Below are positions 1 through 5,050 of a stretch of DNA of 5,357 nucleotides, piece after piece. The stretch is taken from contig JAJKJG010000247.1 of NCBI GenBank assembly GCA_021154065.1, positions 1 to 5,357 on the forward strand. The letters are read 5' to 3'. This DNA is from Methylobacterium sp. Its GTDB lineage: Bacteria > Pseudomonadota > Alphaproteobacteria > Rhizobiales > Beijerinckiaceae. The notes below the pieces were generated by a model. That model did not search any database, was not told the origin of the DNA, and was given only the letters and a program-made list of their open reading frames with translations. The first letter of the stretch is position 1; each line of letters begins with the position of its first letter. The translations under genes were made by a program, and so were the position numbers.

Positions 1-1262
1 CGGCGCTTGAGCTCGACCTTGCCCTCGGCGAGGCTCTTCGGGCCGACGAGGACCTGCCACGGCGTGCCGATGAGGTCGGCGGTTGCGAACTTCGCGCCGG
101 CGCGCTCGTCGCGATCGTCGAGGAGAACGTCGAAGCCCGCGCCTTCGAGCGCGAGATGGAGCTGCTTCGAGGCGGCGTCGGTGCCGACATCGCCGACTTT
201 CAGGTTCAGGATCGCCGCGTCGAAGGGAGCGACCGGCGCCGGCCAGACGATGCCGTTGTCATCGTGGCTCGCCTCGATGATCGCCGCGACGAGGCGCGTC
301 GGGCCGATGCCGTAGGAGCCCATATGGACCTCGTGCTCCTGCCCGTCCGGACCCATCACCTTCGCGCCCATCGGGGCCGAGTACTTGGTGCCGAAGTAGA
401 AAATATGGCCGACCTCGATGCCGCGCGCCGACATGCGCTTCTCGGCCGGAATCGCCTCGAAGGCGCTCTGGTCGTGCATCTCGGAGGTCGCGGCGTAGAG
501 CGAGGTCCATTTGTCGACGATCGCCTGCAGCCCGGCGACGTCGTCGAAATCGGTATCGGCGGCGGGCACCTCGAAGCCGAGATAGTCCTCGTGGCAGAAG
601 ACCTCGCTCTCGCCCGTCGAGGCCAAGATGATGAACTCGTGCGAGAGATCGCCGCCGATCGGGCCGGTGTCGGCCCGCATCGGGATCGATTTCAGGCCGA
701 GTCTCGCGAAGGTGCGCAGATAGGCGACGAACATCTTGTTGTAGGAGTGGCGCGCGCCGGCCTGGTCGAGGTCGAAGGAATAGGCGTCCTTCATCAGGAA
801 CTCGCGCGAGCGCATGACGCCGAAGCGCGGCCGGACCTCATCCCGGAACTTCCACTGGATGTGATAGAGGTTGAGCGGCAGGTCCTTGTAGGAGCGGACG
901 TAGGACCGGAAGATGTCGGTGATCATCTCCTCGTTCGTCGGGCCGTAGAGCATGTCGCGCTCGTGCCGGTCGGTGATGCGCAGCATCTCCTTGCCGTAGG
1001 CGTCGTAGCGGCCCGACTCGCGCCAGAGATCCGCCGACTGGATCGTCGGCATCTTGACCTCGATCGCGCCCGAGCGGTCCTGCTCCTCCCGGACGATGCG
1101 GTTGATCTTGTTCAGCACCCTGAGGCCGAGCGGCAGCCAGGAGAAGCTGCCGGCGGCCTGCTGGCGGATGAGGCCGGCGCGCAGCATCAGCCGATGCGAG
1201 ACGATCTCCGCCTCCCGCGGCGTCTCGCGCAGCGTGGGCATAAAATAGCGGGAGAGACGCAT
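1..1262 (-). CDS. proS: Prolyl-tRNA synthetase, type 2 (short form), 3' end outside the window
   Basis: Charges tRNA-Pro with proline using ATP in the cytoplasm. The frame is open from ATG at 1262 to the window edge, giving 420 complete codons. Type-2 ProRS is about 440 residues, so roughly 20 C-terminal residues are missing. The protein begins [10 protein letters not shown]. Class II motif 1 lies around residues 60-80 with the invariant Pro in KMPT (P72). Motif 2 runs [17 protein letters not shown] from F139. Motif 3 is GIGPTR at 318-323 with Arg323. The anticodon-binding domain follows, with [13 protein letters not shown] and ending VELKR. Only about 178 residues separate motifs 2 and 3, too few for the full editing insertion (INS) of E. 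coli-type ProRS, so Ala-tRNA-Pro editing is presumably done in trans. A GGAG stands 4 bases before the ATG. Its promoter is not obvious; it may be read from the upstream operon or from the 1263-1466 leader. Confidence 0.96.
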   Translation of the reverse strand, partial: MRLSRYFMPTLRETPREAEIVSHRLMLRAGLIRQQAAGSFSWLPLGLRVLNKINRIVREEQDRSGAIEVKMPTIQSADLWRESGRYDAYGKEMLRITDRHERDMLYGPTNEEMITDIFRSYVRSYKDLPLNLYHIQWKFRDEVRPRFGVMRSREFLMKDAYSFDLDQAGARHSYNKMFVAYLRTFARLGLKSIPMRADTGPIGGDLSHEFIILASTGESEVFCHEDYLGFEVPAADTDFDDVAGLQAIVDKWTSLYAATSEMHDQSAFEAIPAEKRMSARGIEVGHIFYFGTKYSAPMGAKVMGPDGQEHEVHMGSYGIGPTRLVAAIIEASHDDNGIVWPAPVAPFDAAILNLKVGDVGTDAASKQLHLALEGAGFDVLLDDRDERAGAKFATADLIGTPWQVLVGPKSLAEGKVELKR

Positions 1263-1466
1263 GAGGCTCCGGTCCGAGCTGATGGGCGGCGGGCGCGATT
1301 TTGACCCGAGGCTACCAACACGGCCCCCGGCCAAAACACAAGCCGACCAAGCCGCCGGCGCACCCGGCGGCCGTTGGATTGGGGGAACTCGGCCCGGGAT
1401 TGGAGGAGAACAGCGCCGGATTCTCAGGCAATTTGCAAAAAATGGCGCCGGCGGCTGCACAAAGGC
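1263..1466. other. Divergent intergenic region between proS and the small RNA promoter
   Basis: Non-coding spacer upstream of proS on the minus strand and upstream of the plus-strand small RNA promoter. It contains the proS ribosome site (GGAG, plus-strand 1267-1270), a strong GC-rich hairpin (1347-1377), a small GGCC-CCC-GGCC inverted repeat (1322-1332) and an A/T-rich patch around 1432-1443. That patch lies about 60 bases upstream of the expected small RNA start. On the minus strand I found no convincing -35/-10 pair for proS; the best is CTTGTG followed after 17-18 bases by a poor TTGGTA. Short open frames here look like chance frames with no coding character. Confidence 0.6.
1347..1377 (-). 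other. GC-rich hairpin in the presumed proS leader
   Basis: Perfect 8-bp inverted repeat GCCGCCGG / CCGGCGGC (1351-1358 and 1364-1371) around a 5-base loop. An outer CCAA/TTGG (1347-1350 and 1374-1377) extends it, with a 2-base bulge on one side. In the minus direction it sits about 85 bases upstream of the proS ATG. The T-containing stretch that follows (CTTGTGTTTTGG) is not a clean T-tract, so it is a poor intrinsic terminator. It could be a leader structure or a partial attenuator, or simply GC-rich sequence; function is unknown. Confidence 0.45.
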
Positions 1467-1495
1467 GTGACATCGCGTCCGCCTCTTCCTATAAG
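1467..1495 (+). promoter_or_regulatory. Sigma-70-type promoter of the plus-strand small RNA
   Basis: The -35 element GTGACA (1467-1472) is separated by exactly 17 bases from the -10 element TATAAG (1490-1495). Read in the form usual for rhizobial housekeeping promoters it is CGTGAC-N17-CTATAA, close to the CTTGAC-N17-CTATAT consensus. The predicted transcription start is at about 1500-1503. It faces away from proS and opposes all annotated protein genes. No open reading frame with a ribosome site follows, which points to an RNA gene. Confidence 0.75.
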
Positions 1496-1501
1496 CGCCG
1501 C

Positions 1502-1646
1502 ACCGCGCCCGTTGAGGGACGGTCCCAAGTCTCGGGAGGATAACGGCCTCAGTTCGCCGCGTTCGTCGGCGGCCGGCGTGATAAGCCGGGCTTAACAACC
1601 TGGTGCAACGCATCCCAGCAAGGCCTTGGCCTTGCTTTTTGTTTTT
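1502..1646 (+). ncRNA. Candidate small non-coding RNA, possibly alpha-r9 (Smr9C-like) family
   Basis: A transcript of about 135-145 nt is predicted from the promoter at 1467-1495 to the terminator at 1617-1646. The body has pairing potential. GCACC at the 5' end (1500-1504) can pair with GGTGC (1602-1606). TGAGG (1513-1517) can pair with CCTCA (1547-1551). CCGGC and GCCGG enclose GTGATAA at about 1573-1589. The terminator hairpin closes the 3' end. A Shine-Dalgarno-like GGGAGGA (1534-1540) has no ATG, GTG or TTG at a usable distance, so it does not mark a small protein. The place beside proS, the opposite strand and the length agree with what I recall of the trans-encoded alpha-r9 sRNA of Sinorhizobium and relatives. 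That family assignment is memory-based and unverified; the existence of an RNA gene rests on promoter plus terminator. Its targets are unknown. Confidence 0.7.
1617..1646 (+). terminator. Intrinsic (Rho-independent) terminator, plus-strand direction
   Basis: The near-perfect palindrome AGCAAGGCCTTGGCCTTGCT (1617-1636) forms a stem of 8 bp with a 4-base loop. It is followed by a run of ten T interrupted by one G (T-tract 1636-1646). The T-tract lies only on the plus-strand 3' side. Read on the minus strand the hairpin is followed by GGGATGCG, so it should not stop transcription coming from DUF1467. It ends the small RNA starting near 1502. Confidence 0.88.
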
Positions 1647-1652
1647 AGGGCC

Positions 1653-1979
1653 CTAGAGGCCGGTCAGCGGCAGCAGCAGGGCGGTCGCGACGAGCACCGC
1701 CGCGGCCAGAAGCGTCGTCCACACCGCCTTCTCGCGCAGCCGCGGCAGCGCGGGCGCGCCGGGATCGGTACCAGGCGTCACCGGCCCGTCCTCGTGCTGG
1801 CTGCGAATGCCGAAGGGCAGGACCGCGAAGAGGGCCGTCCACCAGATCACGAAATACAGCGACAGCGCGCCGGCAAGCGTCAGGCCGAAGAGCCGGACCG
1901 AGGCGAGAATCGCGAGCCCCGACAACAGGATGACGGCGGCGGCGGTAGCGGCGAGCGAAGCCGCGATGCGGGCGATCAT
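1653..1979 (-). CDS. DUF1467 family small membrane protein
   Basis: Protein of 108 residues and unknown function, expected in the inner membrane. The family signature is clear: LSLYFVIWWTALFAVLPFGIRSQ (from about residue 39), then a soluble loop with PGTDPGAPALPRLREKA, then a C-terminal hydrophobic helix (about 86-106). Family members I know usually begin close to the YFVIWW helix. This one has about 30 extra residues including another hydrophobic stretch (about 8-28), so three membrane segments are predicted. ATG at 1979 is chosen because AGAGG stands 4 bases upstream and the gap to the mce stop is only 8 bases. An ATG at 2021 would overlap the conserved end of mce and add an unlikely polar leader. 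The stop is TAG. Co-transcription with mce is likely, and the gene sits between mce and proS in many Hyphomicrobiales, but this gives no firm functional clue. Confidence 0.88.
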   Translation of the reverse strand: MIARIAASLAATAAAVILLSGLAILASVRLFGLTLAGALSLYFVIWWTALFAVLPFGIRSQHEDGPVTPGTDPGAPALPRLREKAVWTTLLAAAVLVATALLLPLTGL

Positions 1980-1983
1980 CGCA

Positions 1984-1989
1984 CCTCTC
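1984..1989 (-). promoter_or_regulatory. Ribosome binding site of DUF1467, overlapping the mce stop
   Basis: GAGAGG on the minus strand, 4 bases before ATG at 1979. It overlaps the TGA stop of mce (1990-1988), so a ribosome terminating on mce reaches the DUF1467 start. This fits translational coupling and decides the start codon in favour of 1979. Confidence 0.65.
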
Positions 1990-2392
1990 AGGCCTGCTCC
2001 AGCTCGACAAGCGTTCCGCAAAAGTCATTCGGGTGCAGGAAGATGACCGGCTTGCCGTGGGCGCCGATCTTCGGCTCCGGCGGGCCCAGCACCCGGGCGC
2101 CCGCCGCGATCAGCCGGTCGCGGGCGGCGCCGATGTCGTCGACCTCGTAGCAGATGTGGTGGATGCCGCCCTCGGGGTTGCGGGCGAGGAAGCCGGCGAT
2201 CGGCGACCCCTCGCCAAGTGGTTCCAGAAGCTCGACTTTCGTGTTCGGCAGGGTGATGAAGACGACGGTCACGCCGTGCTCGGGCTGGGGCAGCGGCGCC
2301 GACAGCTCGGCCCCGAGCATGTCGCGGTAGACGCGCGACGCCGCCTCGAGGTCGTGGACCGCGATCGCCACGTGATTCAGCCGTCCGATCAT
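1988..2392 (-). CDS. mce: Methylmalonyl-CoA epimerase
   Basis: Interconverts (2S)- and (2R)-methylmalonyl-CoA in the cytoplasm. It links propionyl-CoA carboxylase to B12-dependent methylmalonyl-CoA mutase, and so feeds propionyl-CoA from odd-chain fatty acids, branched amino acids or the ethylmalonyl-CoA pathway into succinyl-CoA. At 134 residues it has the normal length for this vicinal-oxygen-chelate (glyoxalase-fold) enzyme, with two beta-alpha-beta-beta-beta modules. Likely metal ligands are visible: His7 in LNHVAIAV, Glu54 in KVELLEPL, His78/79 in GGIHHICYEVDD, and Glu130 in TLVELEQA; the last is also expected at the catalytic centre. PKIGAHGKPVIFLHPND (107-123) is a strong epimerase signature that separates it from lactoylglutathione lyase. 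AAGGAA lies 10 bases before the ATG. The gene follows rnj by 18 bases. Confidence 0.95.
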   Translation of the reverse strand: MIGRLNHVAIAVHDLEAASRVYRDMLGAELSAPLPQPEHGVTVVFITLPNTKVELLEPLGEGSPIAGFLARNPEGGIHHICYEVDDIGAARDRLIAAGARVLGPPEPKIGAHGKPVIFLHPNDFCGTLVELEQA

Positions 2393-2402
2393 GGGCTTAG
2401 CG

Positions 2403-2408
2403 TTCCTT
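2403..2408 (-). promoter_or_regulatory. Ribosome binding site of mce
   Basis: AAGGAA on the minus strand, 10 bases before the mce ATG at 2392 and 2 bases after the rnj stop codon. It is the cleanest Shine-Dalgarno sequence in the window, while rnj itself has none that I can see. Confidence 0.6.
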
Positions 2409-2410
2409 TT

Positions 2411-4081
2411 TCAGATCTCGACGACGAGCACATGGCAGGCGGGCTTCTTGCCCCAGACGTTGTTCACTGCCGAGCGCACCGCCCGGGCGACCGCATCCTC
2501 GACCGCCTCGGAGTCGCGGCGGCGCGCCTTCGGCAGGCTGTCGAGCACCTGGCCGACGGTGTCGGCGATAAGGTCGGCGATCGGCTTACCGCGGCGGTCC
2601 TTGTCGGGCACGCCCATGATGTCGATCACCGGGTCGCCGGCGATCTCGCCGCGGCGATCGATCGCGATCGCGACCGAGACCAGGCCGGCGAAGGCGAGCT
2701 TGCGCCGCTCCGGCACGGCGCGCTCCGTCGAGTCGATGGTGATGTCGCCGTCCTTGTAGAGCCGCCCGACCGGCACGTCGTCGACGATCTCGGCCCGCCC
2801 CGGCGCGAGCCGCACGACGGTGCCGTTGCGGGCGCGCACGACCTCGGGCACGCCCTGCGCCCTGGCGAAGGCGGCGTGCTCGGCCAGGTGGATGTCCTCG
2901 CCATGCGCGGGCACGGCGATCCGCGGCCGCGTCCAGCGGTACATCGCGGCGAGCTCGTCGCGGCGCGGATGGCCCGAGACATGGACGAGGTCGTGCCGGT
3001 CGGTCAGGATCTCGATCCCCTGCCGGACGAGCATGTTGACGATCCTTCCGATCGCCTTCTCGTTGCCGGGAATGGCGCGCGACGAGAAGATCACCCGGTC
3101 GCCCTTCGACAGCGTGATCTCGGGATGCTCGTCGTCGGCGATGCGGGCGAGCGCGGCGCGCGGCTCGCCCTGTGATCCTGTGATCAGGGCGACGACCTTG
3201 TCGCGGGGCAGGTAGCCGTAGGCATCGGGCGGGCGGAACTCGGGCAGGCCGTCGAGATAGCCGCATTCGCGCGCGACCTCGATCACCCGGTCCATGGCGC
3301 GCCCGACCGCGATGACCTCGCGGCCGCAGGCCTGCGCCGCGAGCGCGACGGCGCGGATGCGGGCGACGTTCGAGGCGAAGGTCGTGACCGCGACCCGCGC
3401 CGGCGACGCCGCAATGATCTCGGCGAGCCGCTTTGCGACCTCGCTCTCGCTCGGGCTGCGGCCCTCGCGCACGACGTTCGTCGAGTCGCAGACGAGCGCC
3501 AGGATGCCCTCGTCGCCGAGCCGCCGGAACACCGCCTCCGAGGTGGTATTGCCGACGAAAGGCGTGTCGTCGAGCTTCCAGTCGCCGGTATGGACGACGA
3601 GCCCGAGCGGGCTGCGGATCGCGAGCCCGTTCGATTCCGGGATCGAATGGGCGACCGGCACGTACTCGACCGTGAACGGCCCGACCGCGATGCGCTGCCC
3701 GGGGGCGATCTCCTTGAGCTCAACCTTGGGCGCTCCCGGCTCGCCGAGCCGGCGCGCCTCGAGTATGCCGAGCGCGAAGCGCGTCGCATAGACCGGCACC
3801 CGCAGGCGCGGCCACAGCTCGGCCAAGGCGCCGATATGGTCCTCATGGGCGTGGGTGATGAAGATCGCGAGGAGGTTTTGGCGCTCGCCCTCGATGAAGC
3901 GGGTGTCCGGGAACATCAGGTCGACGCCCGGCAGCCCCTCCTCGCCCGCAAAGCCGAGGCCGACATCGACGAGGATCCACTTGCGCGAGCGCGCCGGCCC
4001 GAAGCCGTAGAGCGCGGCATTCATGCCGATCTCGCCGAGGCCGCCGAGAGGCACGAACACGAGCTCGTCGGGGGAGGTCAT
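2411..4081 (-). CDS. rnj: Ribonuclease J (metallo-beta-lactamase / beta-CASP)
   Basis: A 556-residue two-metal nuclease with 5'-3' exonuclease and endonuclease activity, acting in rRNA maturation and mRNA decay in the cytoplasm. The metallo-beta-lactamase core begins FVPLGGLGEIGMN at about residue 9. The metal motif HAHEDH is at 77-82, followed by His145 (VAHS), Asp167 (HTGDWK) and the CDSTN block at 198-202. The beta-CASP domain shows TTFASNVARI (233-242), TGSQGE (301-306), SSRAIPGNE (333-341), HVSGH (367-371) and PAHGE with His393. A C-terminal alpha/beta domain follows (about 460-556). The length is standard and all expected catalytic residues are present. The ATG at 4081 has no visible Shine-Dalgarno sequence and lies 179 bases after birA, with a palindromic repeat in between. 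Alphaproteobacteria usually carry RNase J beside RNase E, and this nuo-birA-rnj-mce order is the usual place for it. Confidence 0.97.
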   Translation of the reverse strand: MTSPDELVFVPLGGLGEIGMNAALYGFGPARSRKWILVDVGLGFAGEEGLPGVDLMFPDTRFIEGERQNLLAIFITHAHEDHIGALAELWPRLRVPVYATRFALGILEARRLGEPGAPKVELKEIAPGQRIAVGPFTVEYVPVAHSIPESNGLAIRSPLGLVVHTGDWKLDDTPFVGNTTSEAVFRRLGDEGILALVCDSTNVVREGRSPSESEVAKRLAEIIAASPARVAVTTFASNVARIRAVALAAQACGREVIAVGRAMDRVIEVARECGYLDGLPEFRPPDAYGYLPRDKVVALITGSQGEPRAALARIADDEHPEITLSKGDRVIFSSRAIPGNEKAIGRIVNMLVRQGIEILTDRHDLVHVSGHPRRDELAAMYRWTRPRIAVPAHGEDIHLAEHAAFARAQGVPEVVRARNGTVVRLAPGRAEIVDDVPVGRLYKDGDITIDSTERAVPERRKLAFAGLVSVAIAIDRRGEIAGDPVIDIMGVPDKDRRGKPIADLIADTVGQVLDSLPKARRRDSEAVEDAVARAVRSAVNNVWGKKPACHVLVVEI

Positions 4082-4119
4082 GGGTTAGGCGCCCAATCCA
4101 GCTGGTGCCATCCTCGATC

Positions 4120-4237
4120 CCTCATGCTGAGGTGCGAAGAGCGAAGCGACGAGCCTCGAAGCACGCACCGGCGGTGGGGCCGCGTCGGCAGGGTGCGTCC
4201 TTCGAGGCTCGCCTATGGCTCGCACCTCAGGATGAGG
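4120..4237. repeat. Imperfect palindromic intergenic repeat (REP-like, Hyphomicrobiales type)
   Basis: The two arms, 4120-4169 and 4192-4237, are inverted copies around a 22-base GC-rich centre. The outer segments CCTCATGCTGAGGTGCGA and, on the opposite strand, CCTCATCCTGAGGTGCGA differ at one position. The inner segments GAGCCTCGAAGCACGCACC and GAGCCTCGAAGGACGCACC also differ at one. Between them the arms diverge (AGAGCGAAGCGAC against GCCATAGGC). This layout matches the dispersed palindromic elements with CCTCATCCTGAGG and TCCTTCGAG cores that are frequent between genes in Bradyrhizobium, Rhodopseudomonas, Methylobacterium and relatives. It lies inside the operon between birA and rnj and would form a long hairpin in the transcript. 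There is no T-tract, so it is not an intrinsic terminator. No transposase or target duplication is visible. Confidence 0.85.
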
Positions 4238-4260
4238 AGATTGCGGGCGTATCATCAAAG

Positions 4261-5046
4261 TTACGCCATCTCCCTTGCCGTCGCCGCCGCACCCAAATGC
4301 ACATCGCCGGCGGCGATGGCGCGGGTCGTGCCGTTCGGGGTACGCAAGATGAGCTGGCCGGCGTCGTCGATGGTCTCGAATGTGCCGCGCACGGTATCGG
4401 CGCCGATCCGAATGGCGATGTCGTCACCGAGCCCGGCGGCGCCGGCGAGCCAGCGCCGGCGGATTGCGGGCATGCCGCGCCCCTCGTCCCAGAGGCGCTC
4501 GCAGGCGGCCCAGCTGTCGCTCAAGGCGGCGAAAACCGCCTCGGCGGCGACGGCGTGCCCGAGCTCGGCAAGCGACGTCGCGGGATACGGCAGCTCGCGC
4601 GGCGAGGTGGCCGCGTTCACCCCGATGCCGACGACGACGATCCTTTGATCCTGTGCGACGGTCTCGGTTTCGAGCAGGATGCCGGCGAGCTTCGCTCCGT
4701 CCGCGAGGAGGTCGTTCGGCCATTTGAGCCGGAACGACGCTGCGGGTGCGACGGCCGCGAGCGCGTCGCGGAGCGCGACGCCGGCGACGAAGCCGAGCGT
4801 CGCAGCGACGGCCGGCTGAAACGATCCCTTCAGGAGGAGGCTCGCGGCGAGATTCCCCGGCGCCGCCGCCCAGCTCCGGCCGCGCCGGCCGCGTCCGGCG
4901 GTCTGGTCTCGCGACACGACCCAGAGGCCGCCCGGCTCCCCTGCCCGGCCGAGCGCCATCGCCTCGGCGTTCGTCGAGCCGACGCTATCGTAGCTCTTGA
5001 TCCGGTAGCCCGCCGCTTCAGCGCCCGGGGCGAGACGAAACCGCAT
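4261..5046 (-). CDS. birA: Biotin--[acetyl-CoA-carboxylase] ligase, monofunctional
   Basis: Activates biotin to biotinyl-5'-AMP and transfers it to the lysine of biotin carboxyl carrier domains (acetyl-CoA, propionyl-CoA and pyruvate carboxylases). With ATG at 5046 the protein has 261 residues. Visible motifs are GSTN (23-26), the biotin/AMP loop GRGRRGRSW (51-59), KWPND (108-112), the catalytic-lysine segment K119-LAGILLE, and VVGIGVN. A small C-terminal SH3-like domain ends the protein (about 215-261, with RGTFETIDDAGQLIL). There is no N-terminal helix-turn-helix, so it is a group I ligase that does not repress biotin genes itself. An in-frame ATG at 5091 would add 15 Arg-rich residues and overlap nuoN by 41 bases, so 5046, 4 bases after the nuoN stop, is preferred. 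No good Shine-Dalgarno is seen; coupling to nuoN is likely. The stop is TAA. Confidence 0.95.
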   Translation of the reverse strand: MRFRLAPGAEAAGYRIKSYDSVGSTNAEAMALGRAGEPGGLWVVSRDQTAGRGRRGRSWAAAPGNLAASLLLKGSFQPAVAATLGFVAGVALRDALAAVAPAASFRLKWPNDLLADGAKLAGILLETETVAQDQRIVVVGIGVNAATSPRELPYPATSLAELGHAVAAEAVFAALSDSWAACERLWDEGRGMPAIRRRWLAGAAGLGDDIAIRIGADTVRGTFETIDDAGQLILRTPNGTTRAIAAGDVHLGAAATAREMA

Positions 5047-5050
5047 CCGC

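Noticed and set aside
156..1304. Long plus-strand open frame of 382 codons over proS
   Set aside because: It is the mirror frame of proS in GC-rich DNA. The translation is Arg/Asp/Ala/Val-rich with no recognisable domain, while the minus strand encodes a complete motif-bearing ProRS.
1302..1342. Possible minus-strand promoter for proS (CTTGTG with TTGGTA)
   Set aside because: The -10 match is poor and the spacing ambiguous, so it is not strong enough to annotate.
1261..1595. Short plus-strand open frames in the proS-DUF1467 gap
   Set aside because: They span the promoter and the proS leader, have no convincing start context and no recognisable protein content. The region is better explained as spacer plus small RNA.
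1646..1655. Perfect 10-bp palindrome TAGGGCCCTA overlapping the DUF1467 stop codon
   Set aside because: Too short and without a loop to form a useful hairpin. A symmetric site of this size is expected by chance in GC-rich sequence, and no second copy or operator context is visible.
2033..3175. Plus-strand open frame of 380 codons over mce and rnj
   Set aside because: Antisense shadow of two well-supported genes. It crosses the mce-rnj boundary and has low-complexity composition.
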